Shown here in pieces: positions 38,157 to 48,893 of a stretch of DNA of 64,000 nucleotides. Below the pieces are notes generated by a model, which saw only the letters and a list, made by a program, of their open reading frames with translations, was not told the DNA's origin and did not search any database. The position numbers and the translations under genes were made by a program. Positions within the stretch are counted from its first letter, which is position 1. Each line of letters opens with the position of its first letter. Source of the DNA: Kondoa malvinella (taxonomy: Eukaryota; Basidiomycota; Agaricostilbomycetes; Agaricostilbales; Kondoaceae); the NCBI GenBank assembly GCA_039545315.1, contig BCIM01000002.1, forward strand, positions 151,369 to 215,368, read 5' to 3'.

Positions 38157-41100
38157 CTACTTTGACCCTAGTTTGGCAAGACTTCCGATCTTGAGCTTGA
38201 ACTTACTTGTCAAACCATTGCCCTGATTACCCGTAGAAGCGCTTTTGGCGGTCGACGCAGGTTTAACGTTTGGCTTGACCTTTTTCGCTCCGCTTTGCAG
38301 CTGCCCAAGCTGGTCATCCTCTTCAGCTTCTCTTCGCCTCTTCTCGCCTAGAGCTGCTAGTGAAGGTGGTGGACCATCCTCATCCATTGACGATCGTGTG
38401 ACGCGCTCGAACGGACTTCCGAGTAGTGACGGTTCGGCTAGATTAGCCAATGCTTTAGATCGAGGCGGAGACAGCAAGTCAGGCTCTGACGGAGGATGTG
38501 GTGGAAGCGGTTCGTCGTCCGGAAGCAACGATGCAGCAACGGCCGATGATGTCGCAGCTTCCTTTGCTTCATTTGTGTCTGGTATGGCTGCAACGGCTGA
38601 TTGGTCGGCCTGGCTAGACGATGAACGAGGTGGTATATCCGGTTCATCATTGTAGGCGACCAAGCTAGACGACCTTTTACTACGATCAATCGCTCTTGCT
38701 TTGCCTTTGGCTCCTCTGATCGCCATCTCTTGAAAGACTTGGGCAGGTGACCGCACCATTCCTTTGGCTGGCGGAGATGTCGCTCTTGTTGGAGGCGATT
38801 TGCTTCTGCCAGCATCAGCTGCTGCGACGATTGCAGGTGTAGTCTCGTCGTCAGAAGAAGAGTCGTTGAAGTAACTTTCTTCGTCTGCATCCAGCACTTT
38901 GCTCTGACCGTATGAACTTGACTGCTGATTGTTTTTGCTGTTTAAAAAAGCGCTTAGACTGTTATACCTGAAGCGGATAGATAGACTCACTTGTCGACTG
39001 CAGCAGATGTGCTAGCTTCCGGCGGCGGCTCATTGTTTTGTTCCCATCTCAGTATCAGTAGATTGATTGTATCATTGCCAGGCGCGAGCGACCTAACCAG
39101 CGCGCCGTGTCGCTCCATCAAGTGGTTTAGTATTGGTTTAGAGTTGTTTGTTCGGATGTGCTCGAAGAATTCCAGGCAGGCGGAAGCGACCAAGTTATCT
39201 TTTCCTTCTTCTTCTTTGGCAGCTTGGAGAATGGGCAAGAAGAGGTCGCTCTTGATCAATGCTCGGTTGTAAAAGTCGTCTTTCTTGTTGAGGGTTGCTC
39301 GGAAGAAGCGGATGGCAGCTAAAGTCGTGCGTCAGCAGCTGACGATGATGCGAAGAGTAGGCTTACCTAATACAAGATACTTCTGCGTGGACTTGAGCAA
39401 CCTTGCGATAGCTTTGCTAATCTCGGAGCTGAGAATGTAGAACTTTGACCGGAAAGTATGCGCAGAGACAAAGTAGCACATCAGATCACAAAGGTAGGCG
39501 CATATCGATGCTTTGCTGTTGTCCAGTGTTACTGTAGCGCCTAACATACCGATTAGTCACGAGCGACTTTTACATGTTCAACTTACCTTTCGGCAACGCT
39601 TCGAGTTCAGCTAACGGCTTGAACAATTCTCCCGCACAGATCTTGTAGAAGTAGTCCAAGAATCGCTCCGCCTCAGGATCCTCTGGACGACTGCGCATGA
39701 CCTCTAGTATTCCCGCTCCACCATCTGTTGAAGTTTGCACAAGCACTTTGATTGCTTCCGCCATCTGTGCTTGAATACCCAGATCCCTCTCGGACAGTAA
39801 CAACTTGATTAAGAAGAGCATCAACGAATTCTGGCATGTTTCTGGTGCTTCTTGATCGTTGTAATCTTTTAAGCAATACGCTCGAACTGCATTCGGTTGA
39901 TGATCAATCACCATCATGAGGATATCGATCGTTGCTACTCTGAGAGAATGCTCTTGTTCTTCTTCGGTCGTAGTAATGTGCGCTCCTTGAGCTGCCGCCT
40001 TGTTGAGGAAATGAGTCGTGCGCATTAGAGCTCGTTCGAGTACTCTAAGCAGTCCTCGATCTGCCAGTGTGCGGTAGAAGGTATTTCGAGCTGCTATTTG
40101 AAGGTTCTTTGCTAGTCCACAGAATTGCTGTAGTAGCAGAATAGCGCCGTGTTGTTGGTCGTGTTGTTCTTGCGAAAGAGAGGTAGGGTAGGCGGAAGAC
40201 ACAGTGTCTTTCGGTTGTGAAATGGCTGGTTTAGGTAAGGATGGCCCTATCATAGGTTCATCATCTTGATTCGAAGGATTAAGATCTGGTGTTTCGAAAA
40301 GGGCAAAGAGTTCGGATAGGAAAACAGTATCGCTCTGGAGATGTTGTACAATGTCGACTTGGTGGAAGAAGATGAAGGAATTGAGCATGGAGAAGGTAGG
40401 ATCGTCAATGATTCGAGCGAGAATGACATCTTTGAGGTATTGAAGGCGGTATGTTTGATGGATTTTCGTTTGTGTAGGCCCATGGCGAATTGGCACTACT
40501 TCGCGATAGAGTTTTGGGTCAGAAAGGTGATCTCGGTAGTTTGCCTTCAGTGTTGGGTATTCAGGATCATCTGACGACATTGTCAGTGTGAGGGTGTACA
40601 GCATCGAAATCCAAGCTCACATTCTAGTATCCCCGCAATACCGATGAATAGCTCGTCTTGCAGAATGTATTCAAACATGGCGTTGTCATTCAGCAATACT
40701 GTGGGACGATTGTCGCTTATTAGCTTTCGGAAAAGCAAAGAGACGGCACTACCCACATAAACCCTGCACAATCACACAAAGCGAATGCAAGCTCTCCAAG
40801 CTCTCCAAATCCTCGGCATCATGAAACAAATCAATCAACTGCTTGGCGTAATCCACATGAATGACCCAAGTACTGAGTCTTTCTCTACCCAGAGGCGTCC
40901 GACTGATCCATTTCAGCATCGTTTCTACTTCGCTTAGGTTTGATAAAGATGGTTCGGGTAAAGTACCAGCGCTGATTCGGCCCGCTGTAGACATTCCACC
41001 TGATCGATAGAGCGCCGCACCGGGTGGAGAGGATGAAGTTTGAGGTTGTCGTGACATTTCTTCCGACTGAACTCGTCGAGCGTTGGCTGGGAAGTCATCT

Positions 41101-41991
41101 TCGTCTGATGAGGTTAGGTCGCTGTCAAAGAGGTATTGCCGAACGCGCTCAATAAAGGACCAGATCTCGTTGCAGCCTGTGACGTTGGCGAAGGAGAGCG
41201 CCATGTCGGTGCCATCTGTTTCCGTCCAGACAATGAGAGTGTCTGTATGTCAACAATATCAAAATCAACAGCGCGTGCTGCTAATGACATCTCGACATAC
41301 CTTGTTGACGTTGGTAAGACCCTCTATCTCCATCTGTAGCAGCCATAAACAGCACACTCCTGACCGCAGTCCGCCAAATCTCTCTTTCTGGCGGTCCTTT
41401 AGCCTTATCAGCCTCTTCTTCCTCCCTCTTTCGTTTCTTACTCGGACTCTCTTCCTCGCCTTCCTTCTTTTCCTTGTGTTCAGGCGGTTCAGGCGTAACG
41501 CAAATCCAAGGTCCAGCATCTGCATCTTCATCCAATTCAGGTTCATGCATCATGACTAGAGGTTTCGTTTCGTTTGATAGAGGTTCTGTATGAATGGCAC
41601 AAATACCAGTCCCGAGGTCGAGCCATTGTTCTCCGTCTAATCGATAGACTTTGACTCTTCTTTTAGGCGGTTTGAGAGGCTCGTTGCTTGCTTCCAAGGG
41701 TTTCTCTTCTGCTACAACTGGCTCTGTTTGAAGTTCTGGTGCTGATTCAGCATTCTCTTCAGACTTTGTAGAAGCAGTCCCTTCCGTTGTCGTTGTAGTA
41801 GAAGAGACGGACGAAGTGGTGGAAGAGACGCTTTTACCAGGACTTGAATCCACATTCAACTCCGTAGCAGGTTTGAGAGTAGCCTGAGCTCCTTCGCTCT
41901 CGATAATGAAGCCTCCAGGTGCTTGCTCATCAGAAGTGGAAGCAACAGTTTGAGGTGTCAAGTCATTTTGAGCAACAATGTCGAGATCCAT
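38157..41991 (-). CDS. PSY2: Protein phosphatase 4 regulatory subunit 3 (PSY2/SMEK)
   Basis: PP4R3 targets protein phosphatase 4 to substrates, for example gamma-H2A in the DNA damage response. The N-terminus has a Thr/Glu-rich leader, then a PH/EVH1-like RanBD fold: RRVKVYRLDGEQWLDLGTGICAI, and DTLIVWTETDGTDMALSFANVTGCNEIWSFIERV. The SMEK core follows: LSNLSEVETMLKWISRTPLGRERLSTWVIHVDYAKQLIDLFHDAEDLESLESLHSL, MFEYILQDELFIGIAGILE, DDPEYPTLKANYRDHL and KIHQTYRLQYLKDVILARIIDDPTFSMLNSFIFFHQVDIVQHL. The C-terminus is disordered with a basic tail ending SLAKLGSK-stop. It is typical in length. An acidic insert with KKRKREEEE sits between the first two parts. Confidence 0.94.
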
Positions 41992-42223
41992 GAAAACAGC
42001 AGCCCGCAGTATTCGTTTGATGACAACGTCTTGACAGCTCTAACAGGGCATGACTCTCTCTCTTGCTGTGGTATAGCGGGACGAGCGGGAGATATGACAG
42101 GTTGGCTGTTGTTCGCAAACGATAAATTCAAGTTGCGCTCGCAAAGTCACGAGACGAATGCAAACTCTGGGCTATACCGCCTAGCTTCACACCATTTGCC
42201 AGCTGTTGTAGCAGAGACCACCA

Positions 42224-43196
42224 ATGGCAGACATGATGATGGATATACCTGTGCGCGAAAGCAGAAGCGTCAAAATTGGTCAAGGCAGTTTCGCACCAGT
42301 TTGGGCTGCAGGTGGTCTCGCTTTCAAAGTATGCTTGCATGCAACCGGACAAGACGAGCTGAAGCGAGAATTCAATCATCTGGCTGTCATTCACAAATCA
42401 TGCAACTCTGACCACTTCTTCTTGATACCGCGGCCTGTAGCTTTCAGTACACTTCAAGATATAGATCTCATCTACAGTCGAGCATTCTTTGATTCAGCTG
42501 TCAATCCTCGTCGATCTACTAGCTTCGAAGAACTAAAACTTCATGGGCTCGAGACTGCGGCCTTTGCACAGTCGCGTGTACGGGAAGTCACTCTCATTGT
42601 GGCTGAATACGTTTGTCAGCACTTCTATCCATCTCATCGCCCACCAAACGCACCATTAGCGAGATTATGTCGACTATATCTTGGGAAACCCACATCAGCA
42701 CCGAGCCGCTTCTTGAATACCAACAATTTCAACCTCGATCTACAGCGGTATACCCAGTTGGCTTTAGCTATTTCGCTACCGTCCGCTGCACAAGTTGCTT
42801 TTGGCATGGGGGAGACGTTGGGCCGTCTGCACTTTGCGGCAAAATTAGATGGCAGGGACATTGAGTTTGTTCTCGGAAGTGCTGGTGAGGAGATATCGGA
42901 ATACTACTGTATTGATTTCAACCAAGTTAGTTTCTGTGTTTCTACCTTAGGCTTGCTTATTCAGAAAATAGTGTCGGAAATGGCATGCTGAGCACGATGC
43001 AATCTCGGATCTCGTTGATTCTTTCTTTGCCAATGATCCCTACTTTCCACGACCTCGGCCTGACGAAGAGCTGTGGGAATGTTTTAGAGGCGGTTATCTG
43101 TTGGATGTGGGAAGTCGCCAAAAAGCTCATCAGGTTCTATGCGCCTTGGAAGCACGGCAGGCGGAATTCGATCGGCAGAAAGATAGTAGCGAGTGA
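42224..43196 (+). CDS. DUF3669-domain fungal protein
   Basis: Single-intron gene (intron about 42927-42970). The start MADMMMDIPVRESRSVKIGQGSFAPVWAAGGLAFKV looks like the opening of a kinase-like nucleotide-binding fold (GxGxFxxV). The signature of DUF3669 is at the C-terminal side: YYCIDFNQ, KWHAEHDAISDLVDSFFANDPYFPRPRPDEELWECFRGGYL. DUF3669 proteins are widespread in fungi and are of unknown function, probably a kinase-derived pseudoenzyme. No HRD or DFG motif is apparent. The end is QKDSSE-stop. It is divergent from PSY2, with about 230 bp between the start codons. Confidence 0.8.
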
Positions 43197-43715
43197 AGAA
43201 TTGGATTCCGAATTCAACAGACCCTCTTTTGTGCATCATCTATCAAGTCAAACGAGGGTGGTATCTTCTGGTTTGCGCTAGCTCCGATGATAGTAATCTT
43301 TGTGAGGGTCTTCATCACTTCAAGATGCCCGCCTTACTGACCTTACTTAGTCCTCAGGATTCTGTCGATCGGCAAAGGGCATCAAGATGCCCATATGTAA
43401 TTGTTAAGCGAACCAGACCTCGATATGGGACATCACGAGCAACGAACAGAAGGTTACAGATAGAAAGCATGACAAACGACAGAGCTGCTAGCTTTATCGA
43501 TGTTTGCTCAACTTGACATGGCATTTGCAAAGATGAATGACCGCGCTTTGACAATACATGCCAGCCACACGCAGGTGAAGCTCCTTGGGCAAGCAGCAAC
43601 AACACCTGTTCGCTTCTTCTCCTTTCCTCTATGCCATGCCATATGTAATGCAATAACGACATGCTTGAACGATTGACATGCTATAACGATTGACGACCTG
43701 CAAGACGGATGCAAT
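43197..43715. other. Intergenic region, tail-to-tail between DUF3669 and GFA genes
   Basis: About 520 bp of 3' sequence between convergent genes; no gene supported. Confidence 0.4.
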
Positions 43716-44380
43716 TTACATAGTGTCCTTGCCAGGAATATCAGGCCTATTCACACAATCAGAGCCTGGCCGCAAAGAATGAATGAATGACATACAGAAC
43801 AGCCCATTTTTCAGCTCTGGAACAAAAGATCTGCGCAACAGGCTTGAAGACCTTTTGACAGTTTTCGAACAAGGGCGTCTTGACAAAGTAGAGACTCAGA
43901 CCGTCTTGGTAGGATAGGATTGGGTTACCGCAATCACCGCTGTGGACGCTCAGTGGGTATTCCGATGCCCGATTAGAGAGAACCTCACCAGAATTGCCTG
44001 TTTAATGGTTTGCCGGAAGTAGTATCTTTGTCGACGTAGGTCTGGTGCTAAGATCAGTATGTACAGCGTATAGATGTCAACGCTTGCTTACCTTTAATTC
44101 ACCCTGGACTTGCACTTTATCCGAAGGGATGACGAGAACTGTGCTGCCCAAGCCTCCTCCTCCTTTAGAGCATCCATTACACTTGTTGTGCCATCTTCAG
44201 CGTGACTGCATCTTGAGCTGATCAATTGAAAAGCTTACATGACATCTGCCAGGTTGGCCAGATATCAGCCAGACCCAACAGACAAAAGCGCGCGCGAACC
44301 CACACAGTTTGCTCATTGACGCTCTCTGGGATAGTCAGAGAGACTTTGCCGCACGCGCATCTGCCGGAACGAATAGACAT
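43716..44380 (-). CDS. GFA/CENP-V-fold zinc protein
   Basis: The product has the Gfa domain (PF04828 type), a zinc fold found in glutathione-dependent formaldehyde-activating enzymes and many uncharacterised fungal proteins. Spliced reading: MSIRSGRCACGKVSLTI, then TVCHCNGCSKGGGGLGSTVLV, GELKTYVDKDTTSGKPLNRQFCGDCGNPILS, and RAEKWAVLPDIPGKDTM-stop. All expected Cys pairs (CxC, CHCxxC, CxxC) are present. Exons: 44304-44380, a 7-nt exon 44239-44245, 44092-44181, 43989-44041, then two more. The tiny exon supplies the VCH of the CHCxxC motif. About 130 residues, a normal length for the family. The substrate is unknown. Confidence 0.85.
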
Positions 44381-44722
44381 GGTTGGATTTGAGTAAAGTC
44401 ATATCTTGTCGGAGAACAGCGTCGTCTAGCCTCTTTGCAGCCTTGCACCAGGTAGAACAAGTCCCTAGAATCATATTGTATGGCTGTGTGAGCTGCAGCG
44501 CACGTCGGTATACCGTATCAGACCCGCAAACCATCTTTACAGCGCATGCGCAGTGTGAAAGGGTTAGACTGACTCAACCAGCTCAGGCTTGTGGATCTGC
44601 TCTGTTCTTTCTCTCCTCGTCTTGACTCTACCGGCAGTCTGCCCTGTCTGCCATCTCTTGAGCGACGCGTTCTCTATCTGCACTGCCTACTTCGAATCCC
44701 TTCCATTCTCCAGCAATACACA
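44381..44722. promoter_or_regulatory. Divergent promoter between GFA and amidohydrolase genes
   Basis: About 340 bp between start codons; no gene seen. Confidence 0.35.
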
Positions 44723-45666
44723 ATGAAGCTACCCCGAGGTAGTATCTGCTCCCACATGCATATATTCGATCCCCGGTGGCCTCTCAAAGTCCAAACTTAC
44801 AGCATGCCAAACGCGACTGTCTCCCAAGCACGAGCAGCATTACCTTTTGATCGACTCGTCATTGTCCAACCTTCTGTTTATGGAACAAACAATGCTGCTT
44901 TACTTGATGCTCTGGATCAATTCCAAGGTCAAGCAAAAGGTGTGGTAGAGGTAGAGAATGATATCACGACGAACGAATTGCAAGATCTGGCACAGAGAGG
45001 TGTTGTGGGAGCGAGGTTGAATTTGGCCAGCAGTACGGATCATGTATCAGATGCAGATTTGGTGAAAAGAGTCAACGGATTGGCCGAAATTGTCAAGAGG
45101 ATGCCAAATTGGGTGTTAGATCTGCATCTTCATTTGGATCAATTGGCGCCTCTGAAGACGCTCCTTCCTAACCTTGGGTAAGCTCTACCTCTATGCAAAT
45201 ACATGGTCTGATCGTGCGATAGAATACCGATAGCGATAGATCACTTTGGCGGACCTACCTTTTCTTCCACCTCGCAACTGCCTGAGCAAGCCAACAACCT
45301 TCTCGATCTTCTAGCGGACGATAAAGAGCGCAACATTCATGTCAAAATTTCTGCGCCGTATCGTTTCGTACCTAAAGGCTCTTATTCTGAAGCATGGCGA
45401 ATCTTCAAGCCATTCTTCACTGAGCTGTACAAGACTGGTGAGCTCATTTGTCTATGCGAAAAGAAGAACGGAGCTTACTGGCTGTAGCTCCCGAACGACT
45501 GGTCATTGCTTCCGATTGGCCAAACACGCGTTATACCGGAACTGTCGATAATGAAGCTTGGTACCAGTTGGTCTCAAAATGGTGCAAAGAGCTGGATGGT
45601 CAGCGTGCTGTAGAGAGGTTGTTCAGGGAGAATGCGGAAAAGCTTTGGGGGTTTGAAAAGGCTTGA
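44723..45666 (+). CDS. Amidohydrolase-2 family metal-dependent hydrolase (TIM barrel)
   Basis: Family members hydrolyse lactones or decarboxylate aromatic acids at a metal centre. Metal-site motifs are visible: CSHMHIFDP (HxH), IAIDHFGGP (His ligand) and LVIASDWPNT (Asp). Other core runs are RLVIVQPSVYGTNN, GVVGARLNL and VKISAPYR. Two introns (near 45178-45226 and 45438-45487) are needed. The product has about 285 residues and starts MKLPRGSICSHMHIF. The C-terminus is LFRENAEKLWGFEKA-stop, typical for the dicarboxylate-lactonase subfamily. The substrate is not known. Confidence 0.88.
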
Positions 45667-46588
45667 TCTGCAAGAGGACAAGAGGTGGAGATAGACAAGA
45701 AGGAAGAATAGATGCAAGATCCAAAGGAGAAGCAAGAGACCGGAGGAGTACTGCGACGCGTATTTCGCTTGCATGCATGCTCAGTCAGCACCGACAGTCT
45801 GCTTTCTCACTGCTGCACTTGATCCCGCTCTCTCTCTTCCTCTTCTCTTATTGTCGCTCTCCATCTTTGCTACTCGCTTCCGCCTTTCTTATGCCTTGAT
45901 CACAACTCTGACCAGCTTCGCCATTTGATGTACCAATCACAAATGATACAGCTGGAATGCTACAGAAGACCAAAGCACGCAATATCACGTCAAACACGCG
46001 GAGTGAATCCAGTGATGATAAGAAAAGCTTGTTTCGTCCGCCTGACCGTCTTGCTGCTTGCGCTCCGCCCTGCCGCACGTCAGCAGCCCTCAACGTTATC
46101 AAGTCGTGCATGCGAAGTCAATCAGCTGGCCGAACGTCTTGTACTTGGCTCAACACGGGCACTTTCAAGTCCACCTGGGCTAATCGAATTGTCTTGGAAT
46201 AGACCGAATTGTTTATCGTCATTATCGTGCACGACTTTACGACTTTGCGCGTCATGACAAGACGTCAAGAGCCTTCAAAGCAAGAATTCCTTCCCGCTGC
46301 TAGTCCATCCAGCTAGCGCTAATTAGCTTGTGAGTGCCTTGTCTGCAATCATAGCGATATCCGAACAGGAACACGTGTATACACGCATCTTACATAATCT
46401 GCATTTTTTAGGTCAACTGCATCATCGCGAGACTCGTCGGACACTATCGCGAACCAATCGCTCGATTCGATCATCGTCAATTTAATAAACTGCTCGACTT
46501 TCAAACTCAAAGGTCTTTCTCTCCCCAAACACTTTAGGTCGAACTCTTCTTCAACCGAATTCAACATACAATAAAACGTCACTTCAAC
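45667..46588. other. Intergenic region upstream of the sugar-phosphate cyclase
   Basis: About 0.92 kb. It carries the 3' end of the amidohydrolase and the promoter of the cyclase. The last 100 bp before the start are CT- and CAA-rich, consistent with a highly expressed fungal gene leader. No gene supported. Confidence 0.4.
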
Positions 46589-48710
46589 ATGACTGTCACA
46601 AACGGAACCAATGGAATGCGCAAGGCCGCTGATCACCCTGAAGGCCCAGTCTCTTCTGACCTCGTCGCCAGCGTCGAAGAATTCACCTCTAACGGCACTC
46701 AGGCTCTGAGAGTCAAGGGCGCTGAAGTTCTAGACTATGGTTGGTCTCAATGATTATGCATTGCATAATGCAAATTGACGTGGATCTGCAGGTTTCCGCT
46801 TCACCAGAGACACTTTTGCCAAAGAGCAGACCATCCTCAGCGAGTTCTACGCCAAGTGGAAGAGAGTTCTGGTCGTCATGGACGGTCCTGTCACCAAAGT
46901 TTGTCGAACGTTTGCGATCGGAAATTGCATACTGACCGAATTGATGTAGCTCTATGGCGACAAGATCCGCGCTTACTTTGAGCACCACAACATTGCCGTC
47001 ACCGTTCACACCATGAAGGGTGGAGAGCTCAACAAGAACATGGACACCATGGAGAGCCTAGTCGATGCTTTCGATGACTTTGGTCTCATCCGCAAGGAGC
47101 CTGTCCTGGTCGTTGGTGGTGCGTCTCGACACTCTGATCATAATAACAATAATGCTGACTGCGTTGCAGGTGGTCTCGTCACCGATGTCACTGGCTACGC
47201 TTGCGCATCCTACAGACGCTCGTCCAACTTCATTCGTGTTCCTACCACTTTGATTGGTCTGATCGACGCCGCCGTCTCCATCAAAGTCGGTATCAACCAC
47301 AAGAAGCTCAAGAACAGACGTGAGTCGCTTATCATCTTCGCTTAGGTGATCTTTGCTGATCTCAGATTACGATAGTCGGCGCTTACGTGATTCTTTTGCC
47401 ACTTTTACCGCTCTGAGACGCTGACTGCCTCTCACAGCACGCTCCTATGCTCACTGTTCTCGACTTTGACTTCCTCAAGACCCTACCCGTAAGTCAAGCT
47501 TTCTCTTCAGTCGTACACTACAGTGGCTTAATTTCCATTATAAAGATTTCCCAAGTTCGCAATGGTTTTGCAGAGCTCATCAAGATCTCTTCGTAAGCTC
47601 TTGCTTTAACAAGATCGAGGGTTGTCTGACCTGACCATTGATACAGCGTCGGAAACAAGGATCTATGGCAAGACCTCGTCAAGTACGGCAAGGACCTTGT
47701 CGAGACTCAATTCGGCAGAAAGACCAACAACAAGGAGTTGATGGACAAGGCCGACTCCATCTGCGAGCGCGGTATCAAGCTCATGTTGGAGTTGGAATCC
47801 CCCAACCTTCACGAGATCAAGTTGGACCGAGTCATTGCCTTTGGTCACGTAAGCACCATATGAATTAGAGTGTTCTGCCTGTAGCTCATGCGTGGTACAG
47901 ACCTGGAGCCCTACATTAGGTCCGTTTACATATAACCAGAGTGACACTTGACTTATTCTCTAATAGAACTCACACCGACTGTTCCTCTGCGTCACGGAGT
48001 AAGCCCTTTTCTTGTCATCATTGACACACGGCTAATTTTCTGCTCCTACTATAGCATGCCATCATCATCGACATGTCCTACGCTGTTACCTTCGCATGGA
48101 CGAGAGGCTATATCTCTGAGGAAGAGCGCAAAGAGTTCCACAACCTTGTCTACTCTGTCGGTCTTTCGCTCGACCACCCTCAATTCGACGAGCAGTTGCT
48201 GAAGGTGGCTACTGCTGCTATCCTGTAAGTCTGCAATGTCCAGCTGTAGGCAGGTTGCTTACCTTCCTCTTTTTCAGTAAAACCAGAGAGTGAGTTTGCC
48301 AATCTATCAGTACGACTTGTCTCATATCTTCTTTAGCGGCAAGCAATGGTTCGCCAAGCCCAAGCCAATGGGAACCTGCACCTTTGTCAACGATGCGACG
48401 GAGGAAGAAATGGCTTCCGTCCTGAAGAAGCACAAGGAGATTGTCAAGAGCGAGTTCCCTCAATACAACAAGACTGGCGGCACTGGCACGGAAGCTTTCG
48501 TCGATGCTTCTGACCTTGGTCAAGACCCTGAAGGTATGTGTATCGCTGCGCCAGGCAAATAGTCGGCTAACCTGTTTCACAGAACTCCTCAAGCAGAGTC
48601 AATCCCTCAAGGCTGCCAAGGGTATTAACGGTGCTGGAATCGCTGGCGGTGTACACGACGCCCAACAGGGTGACGGTGTTGAAGTCGAGGCTCGCGAATG
48701 CGGTTGCTAG
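46589..48710 (+). CDS. Sugar-phosphate cyclase, EEVS/DDGS type (sedoheptulose 7-phosphate cyclase)
   Basis: The protein belongs to the dehydroquinate-synthase-like cyclases that close sedoheptulose 7-phosphate to 2-epi-5-epi-valiolone or demethyl-4-deoxygadusol. Markers: [81 protein letters not shown] and VPLRHGHAI. The three zinc ligands (Glu of AELIK, His of GHTW, His of RHGHA) are intact, as is the NAD loop GGG. The NRLGAYHAP block separates it from true dehydroquinate synthases. Splicing needs several very short exons: 47376-47386 (11 nt), 47900-47918 (19 nt) and 48278-48289 (12 nt). No O-methyltransferase or ATP-grasp gene is next to it. Codon usage and CAA-rich leader suggest good expression. 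EEVS versus DDGS is not decided here. Confidence 0.9.
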
Positions 48711-48893
48711 GTGCACATTGCTCTTCGTCAGCATATCATGCTTGTACAATTAGGTCATTCATTAAAACGAAACACGAATTATGCGTTGTCATTTCTCCGG
48801 GTGCCCTATTTACTGGATCGTGGCTCTTCTGGCCAGTTCCCGCCAGTGTGAGATCTCCGCTTGCGTCTTCTGATAGCCAGAATGCTCGCTCGC

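Noticed and set aside
38245..38655. Plus-strand frame over the 3' end of PSY2
   Set aside because: Antisense of a Ser/Pro-rich tail; no start context or homology.
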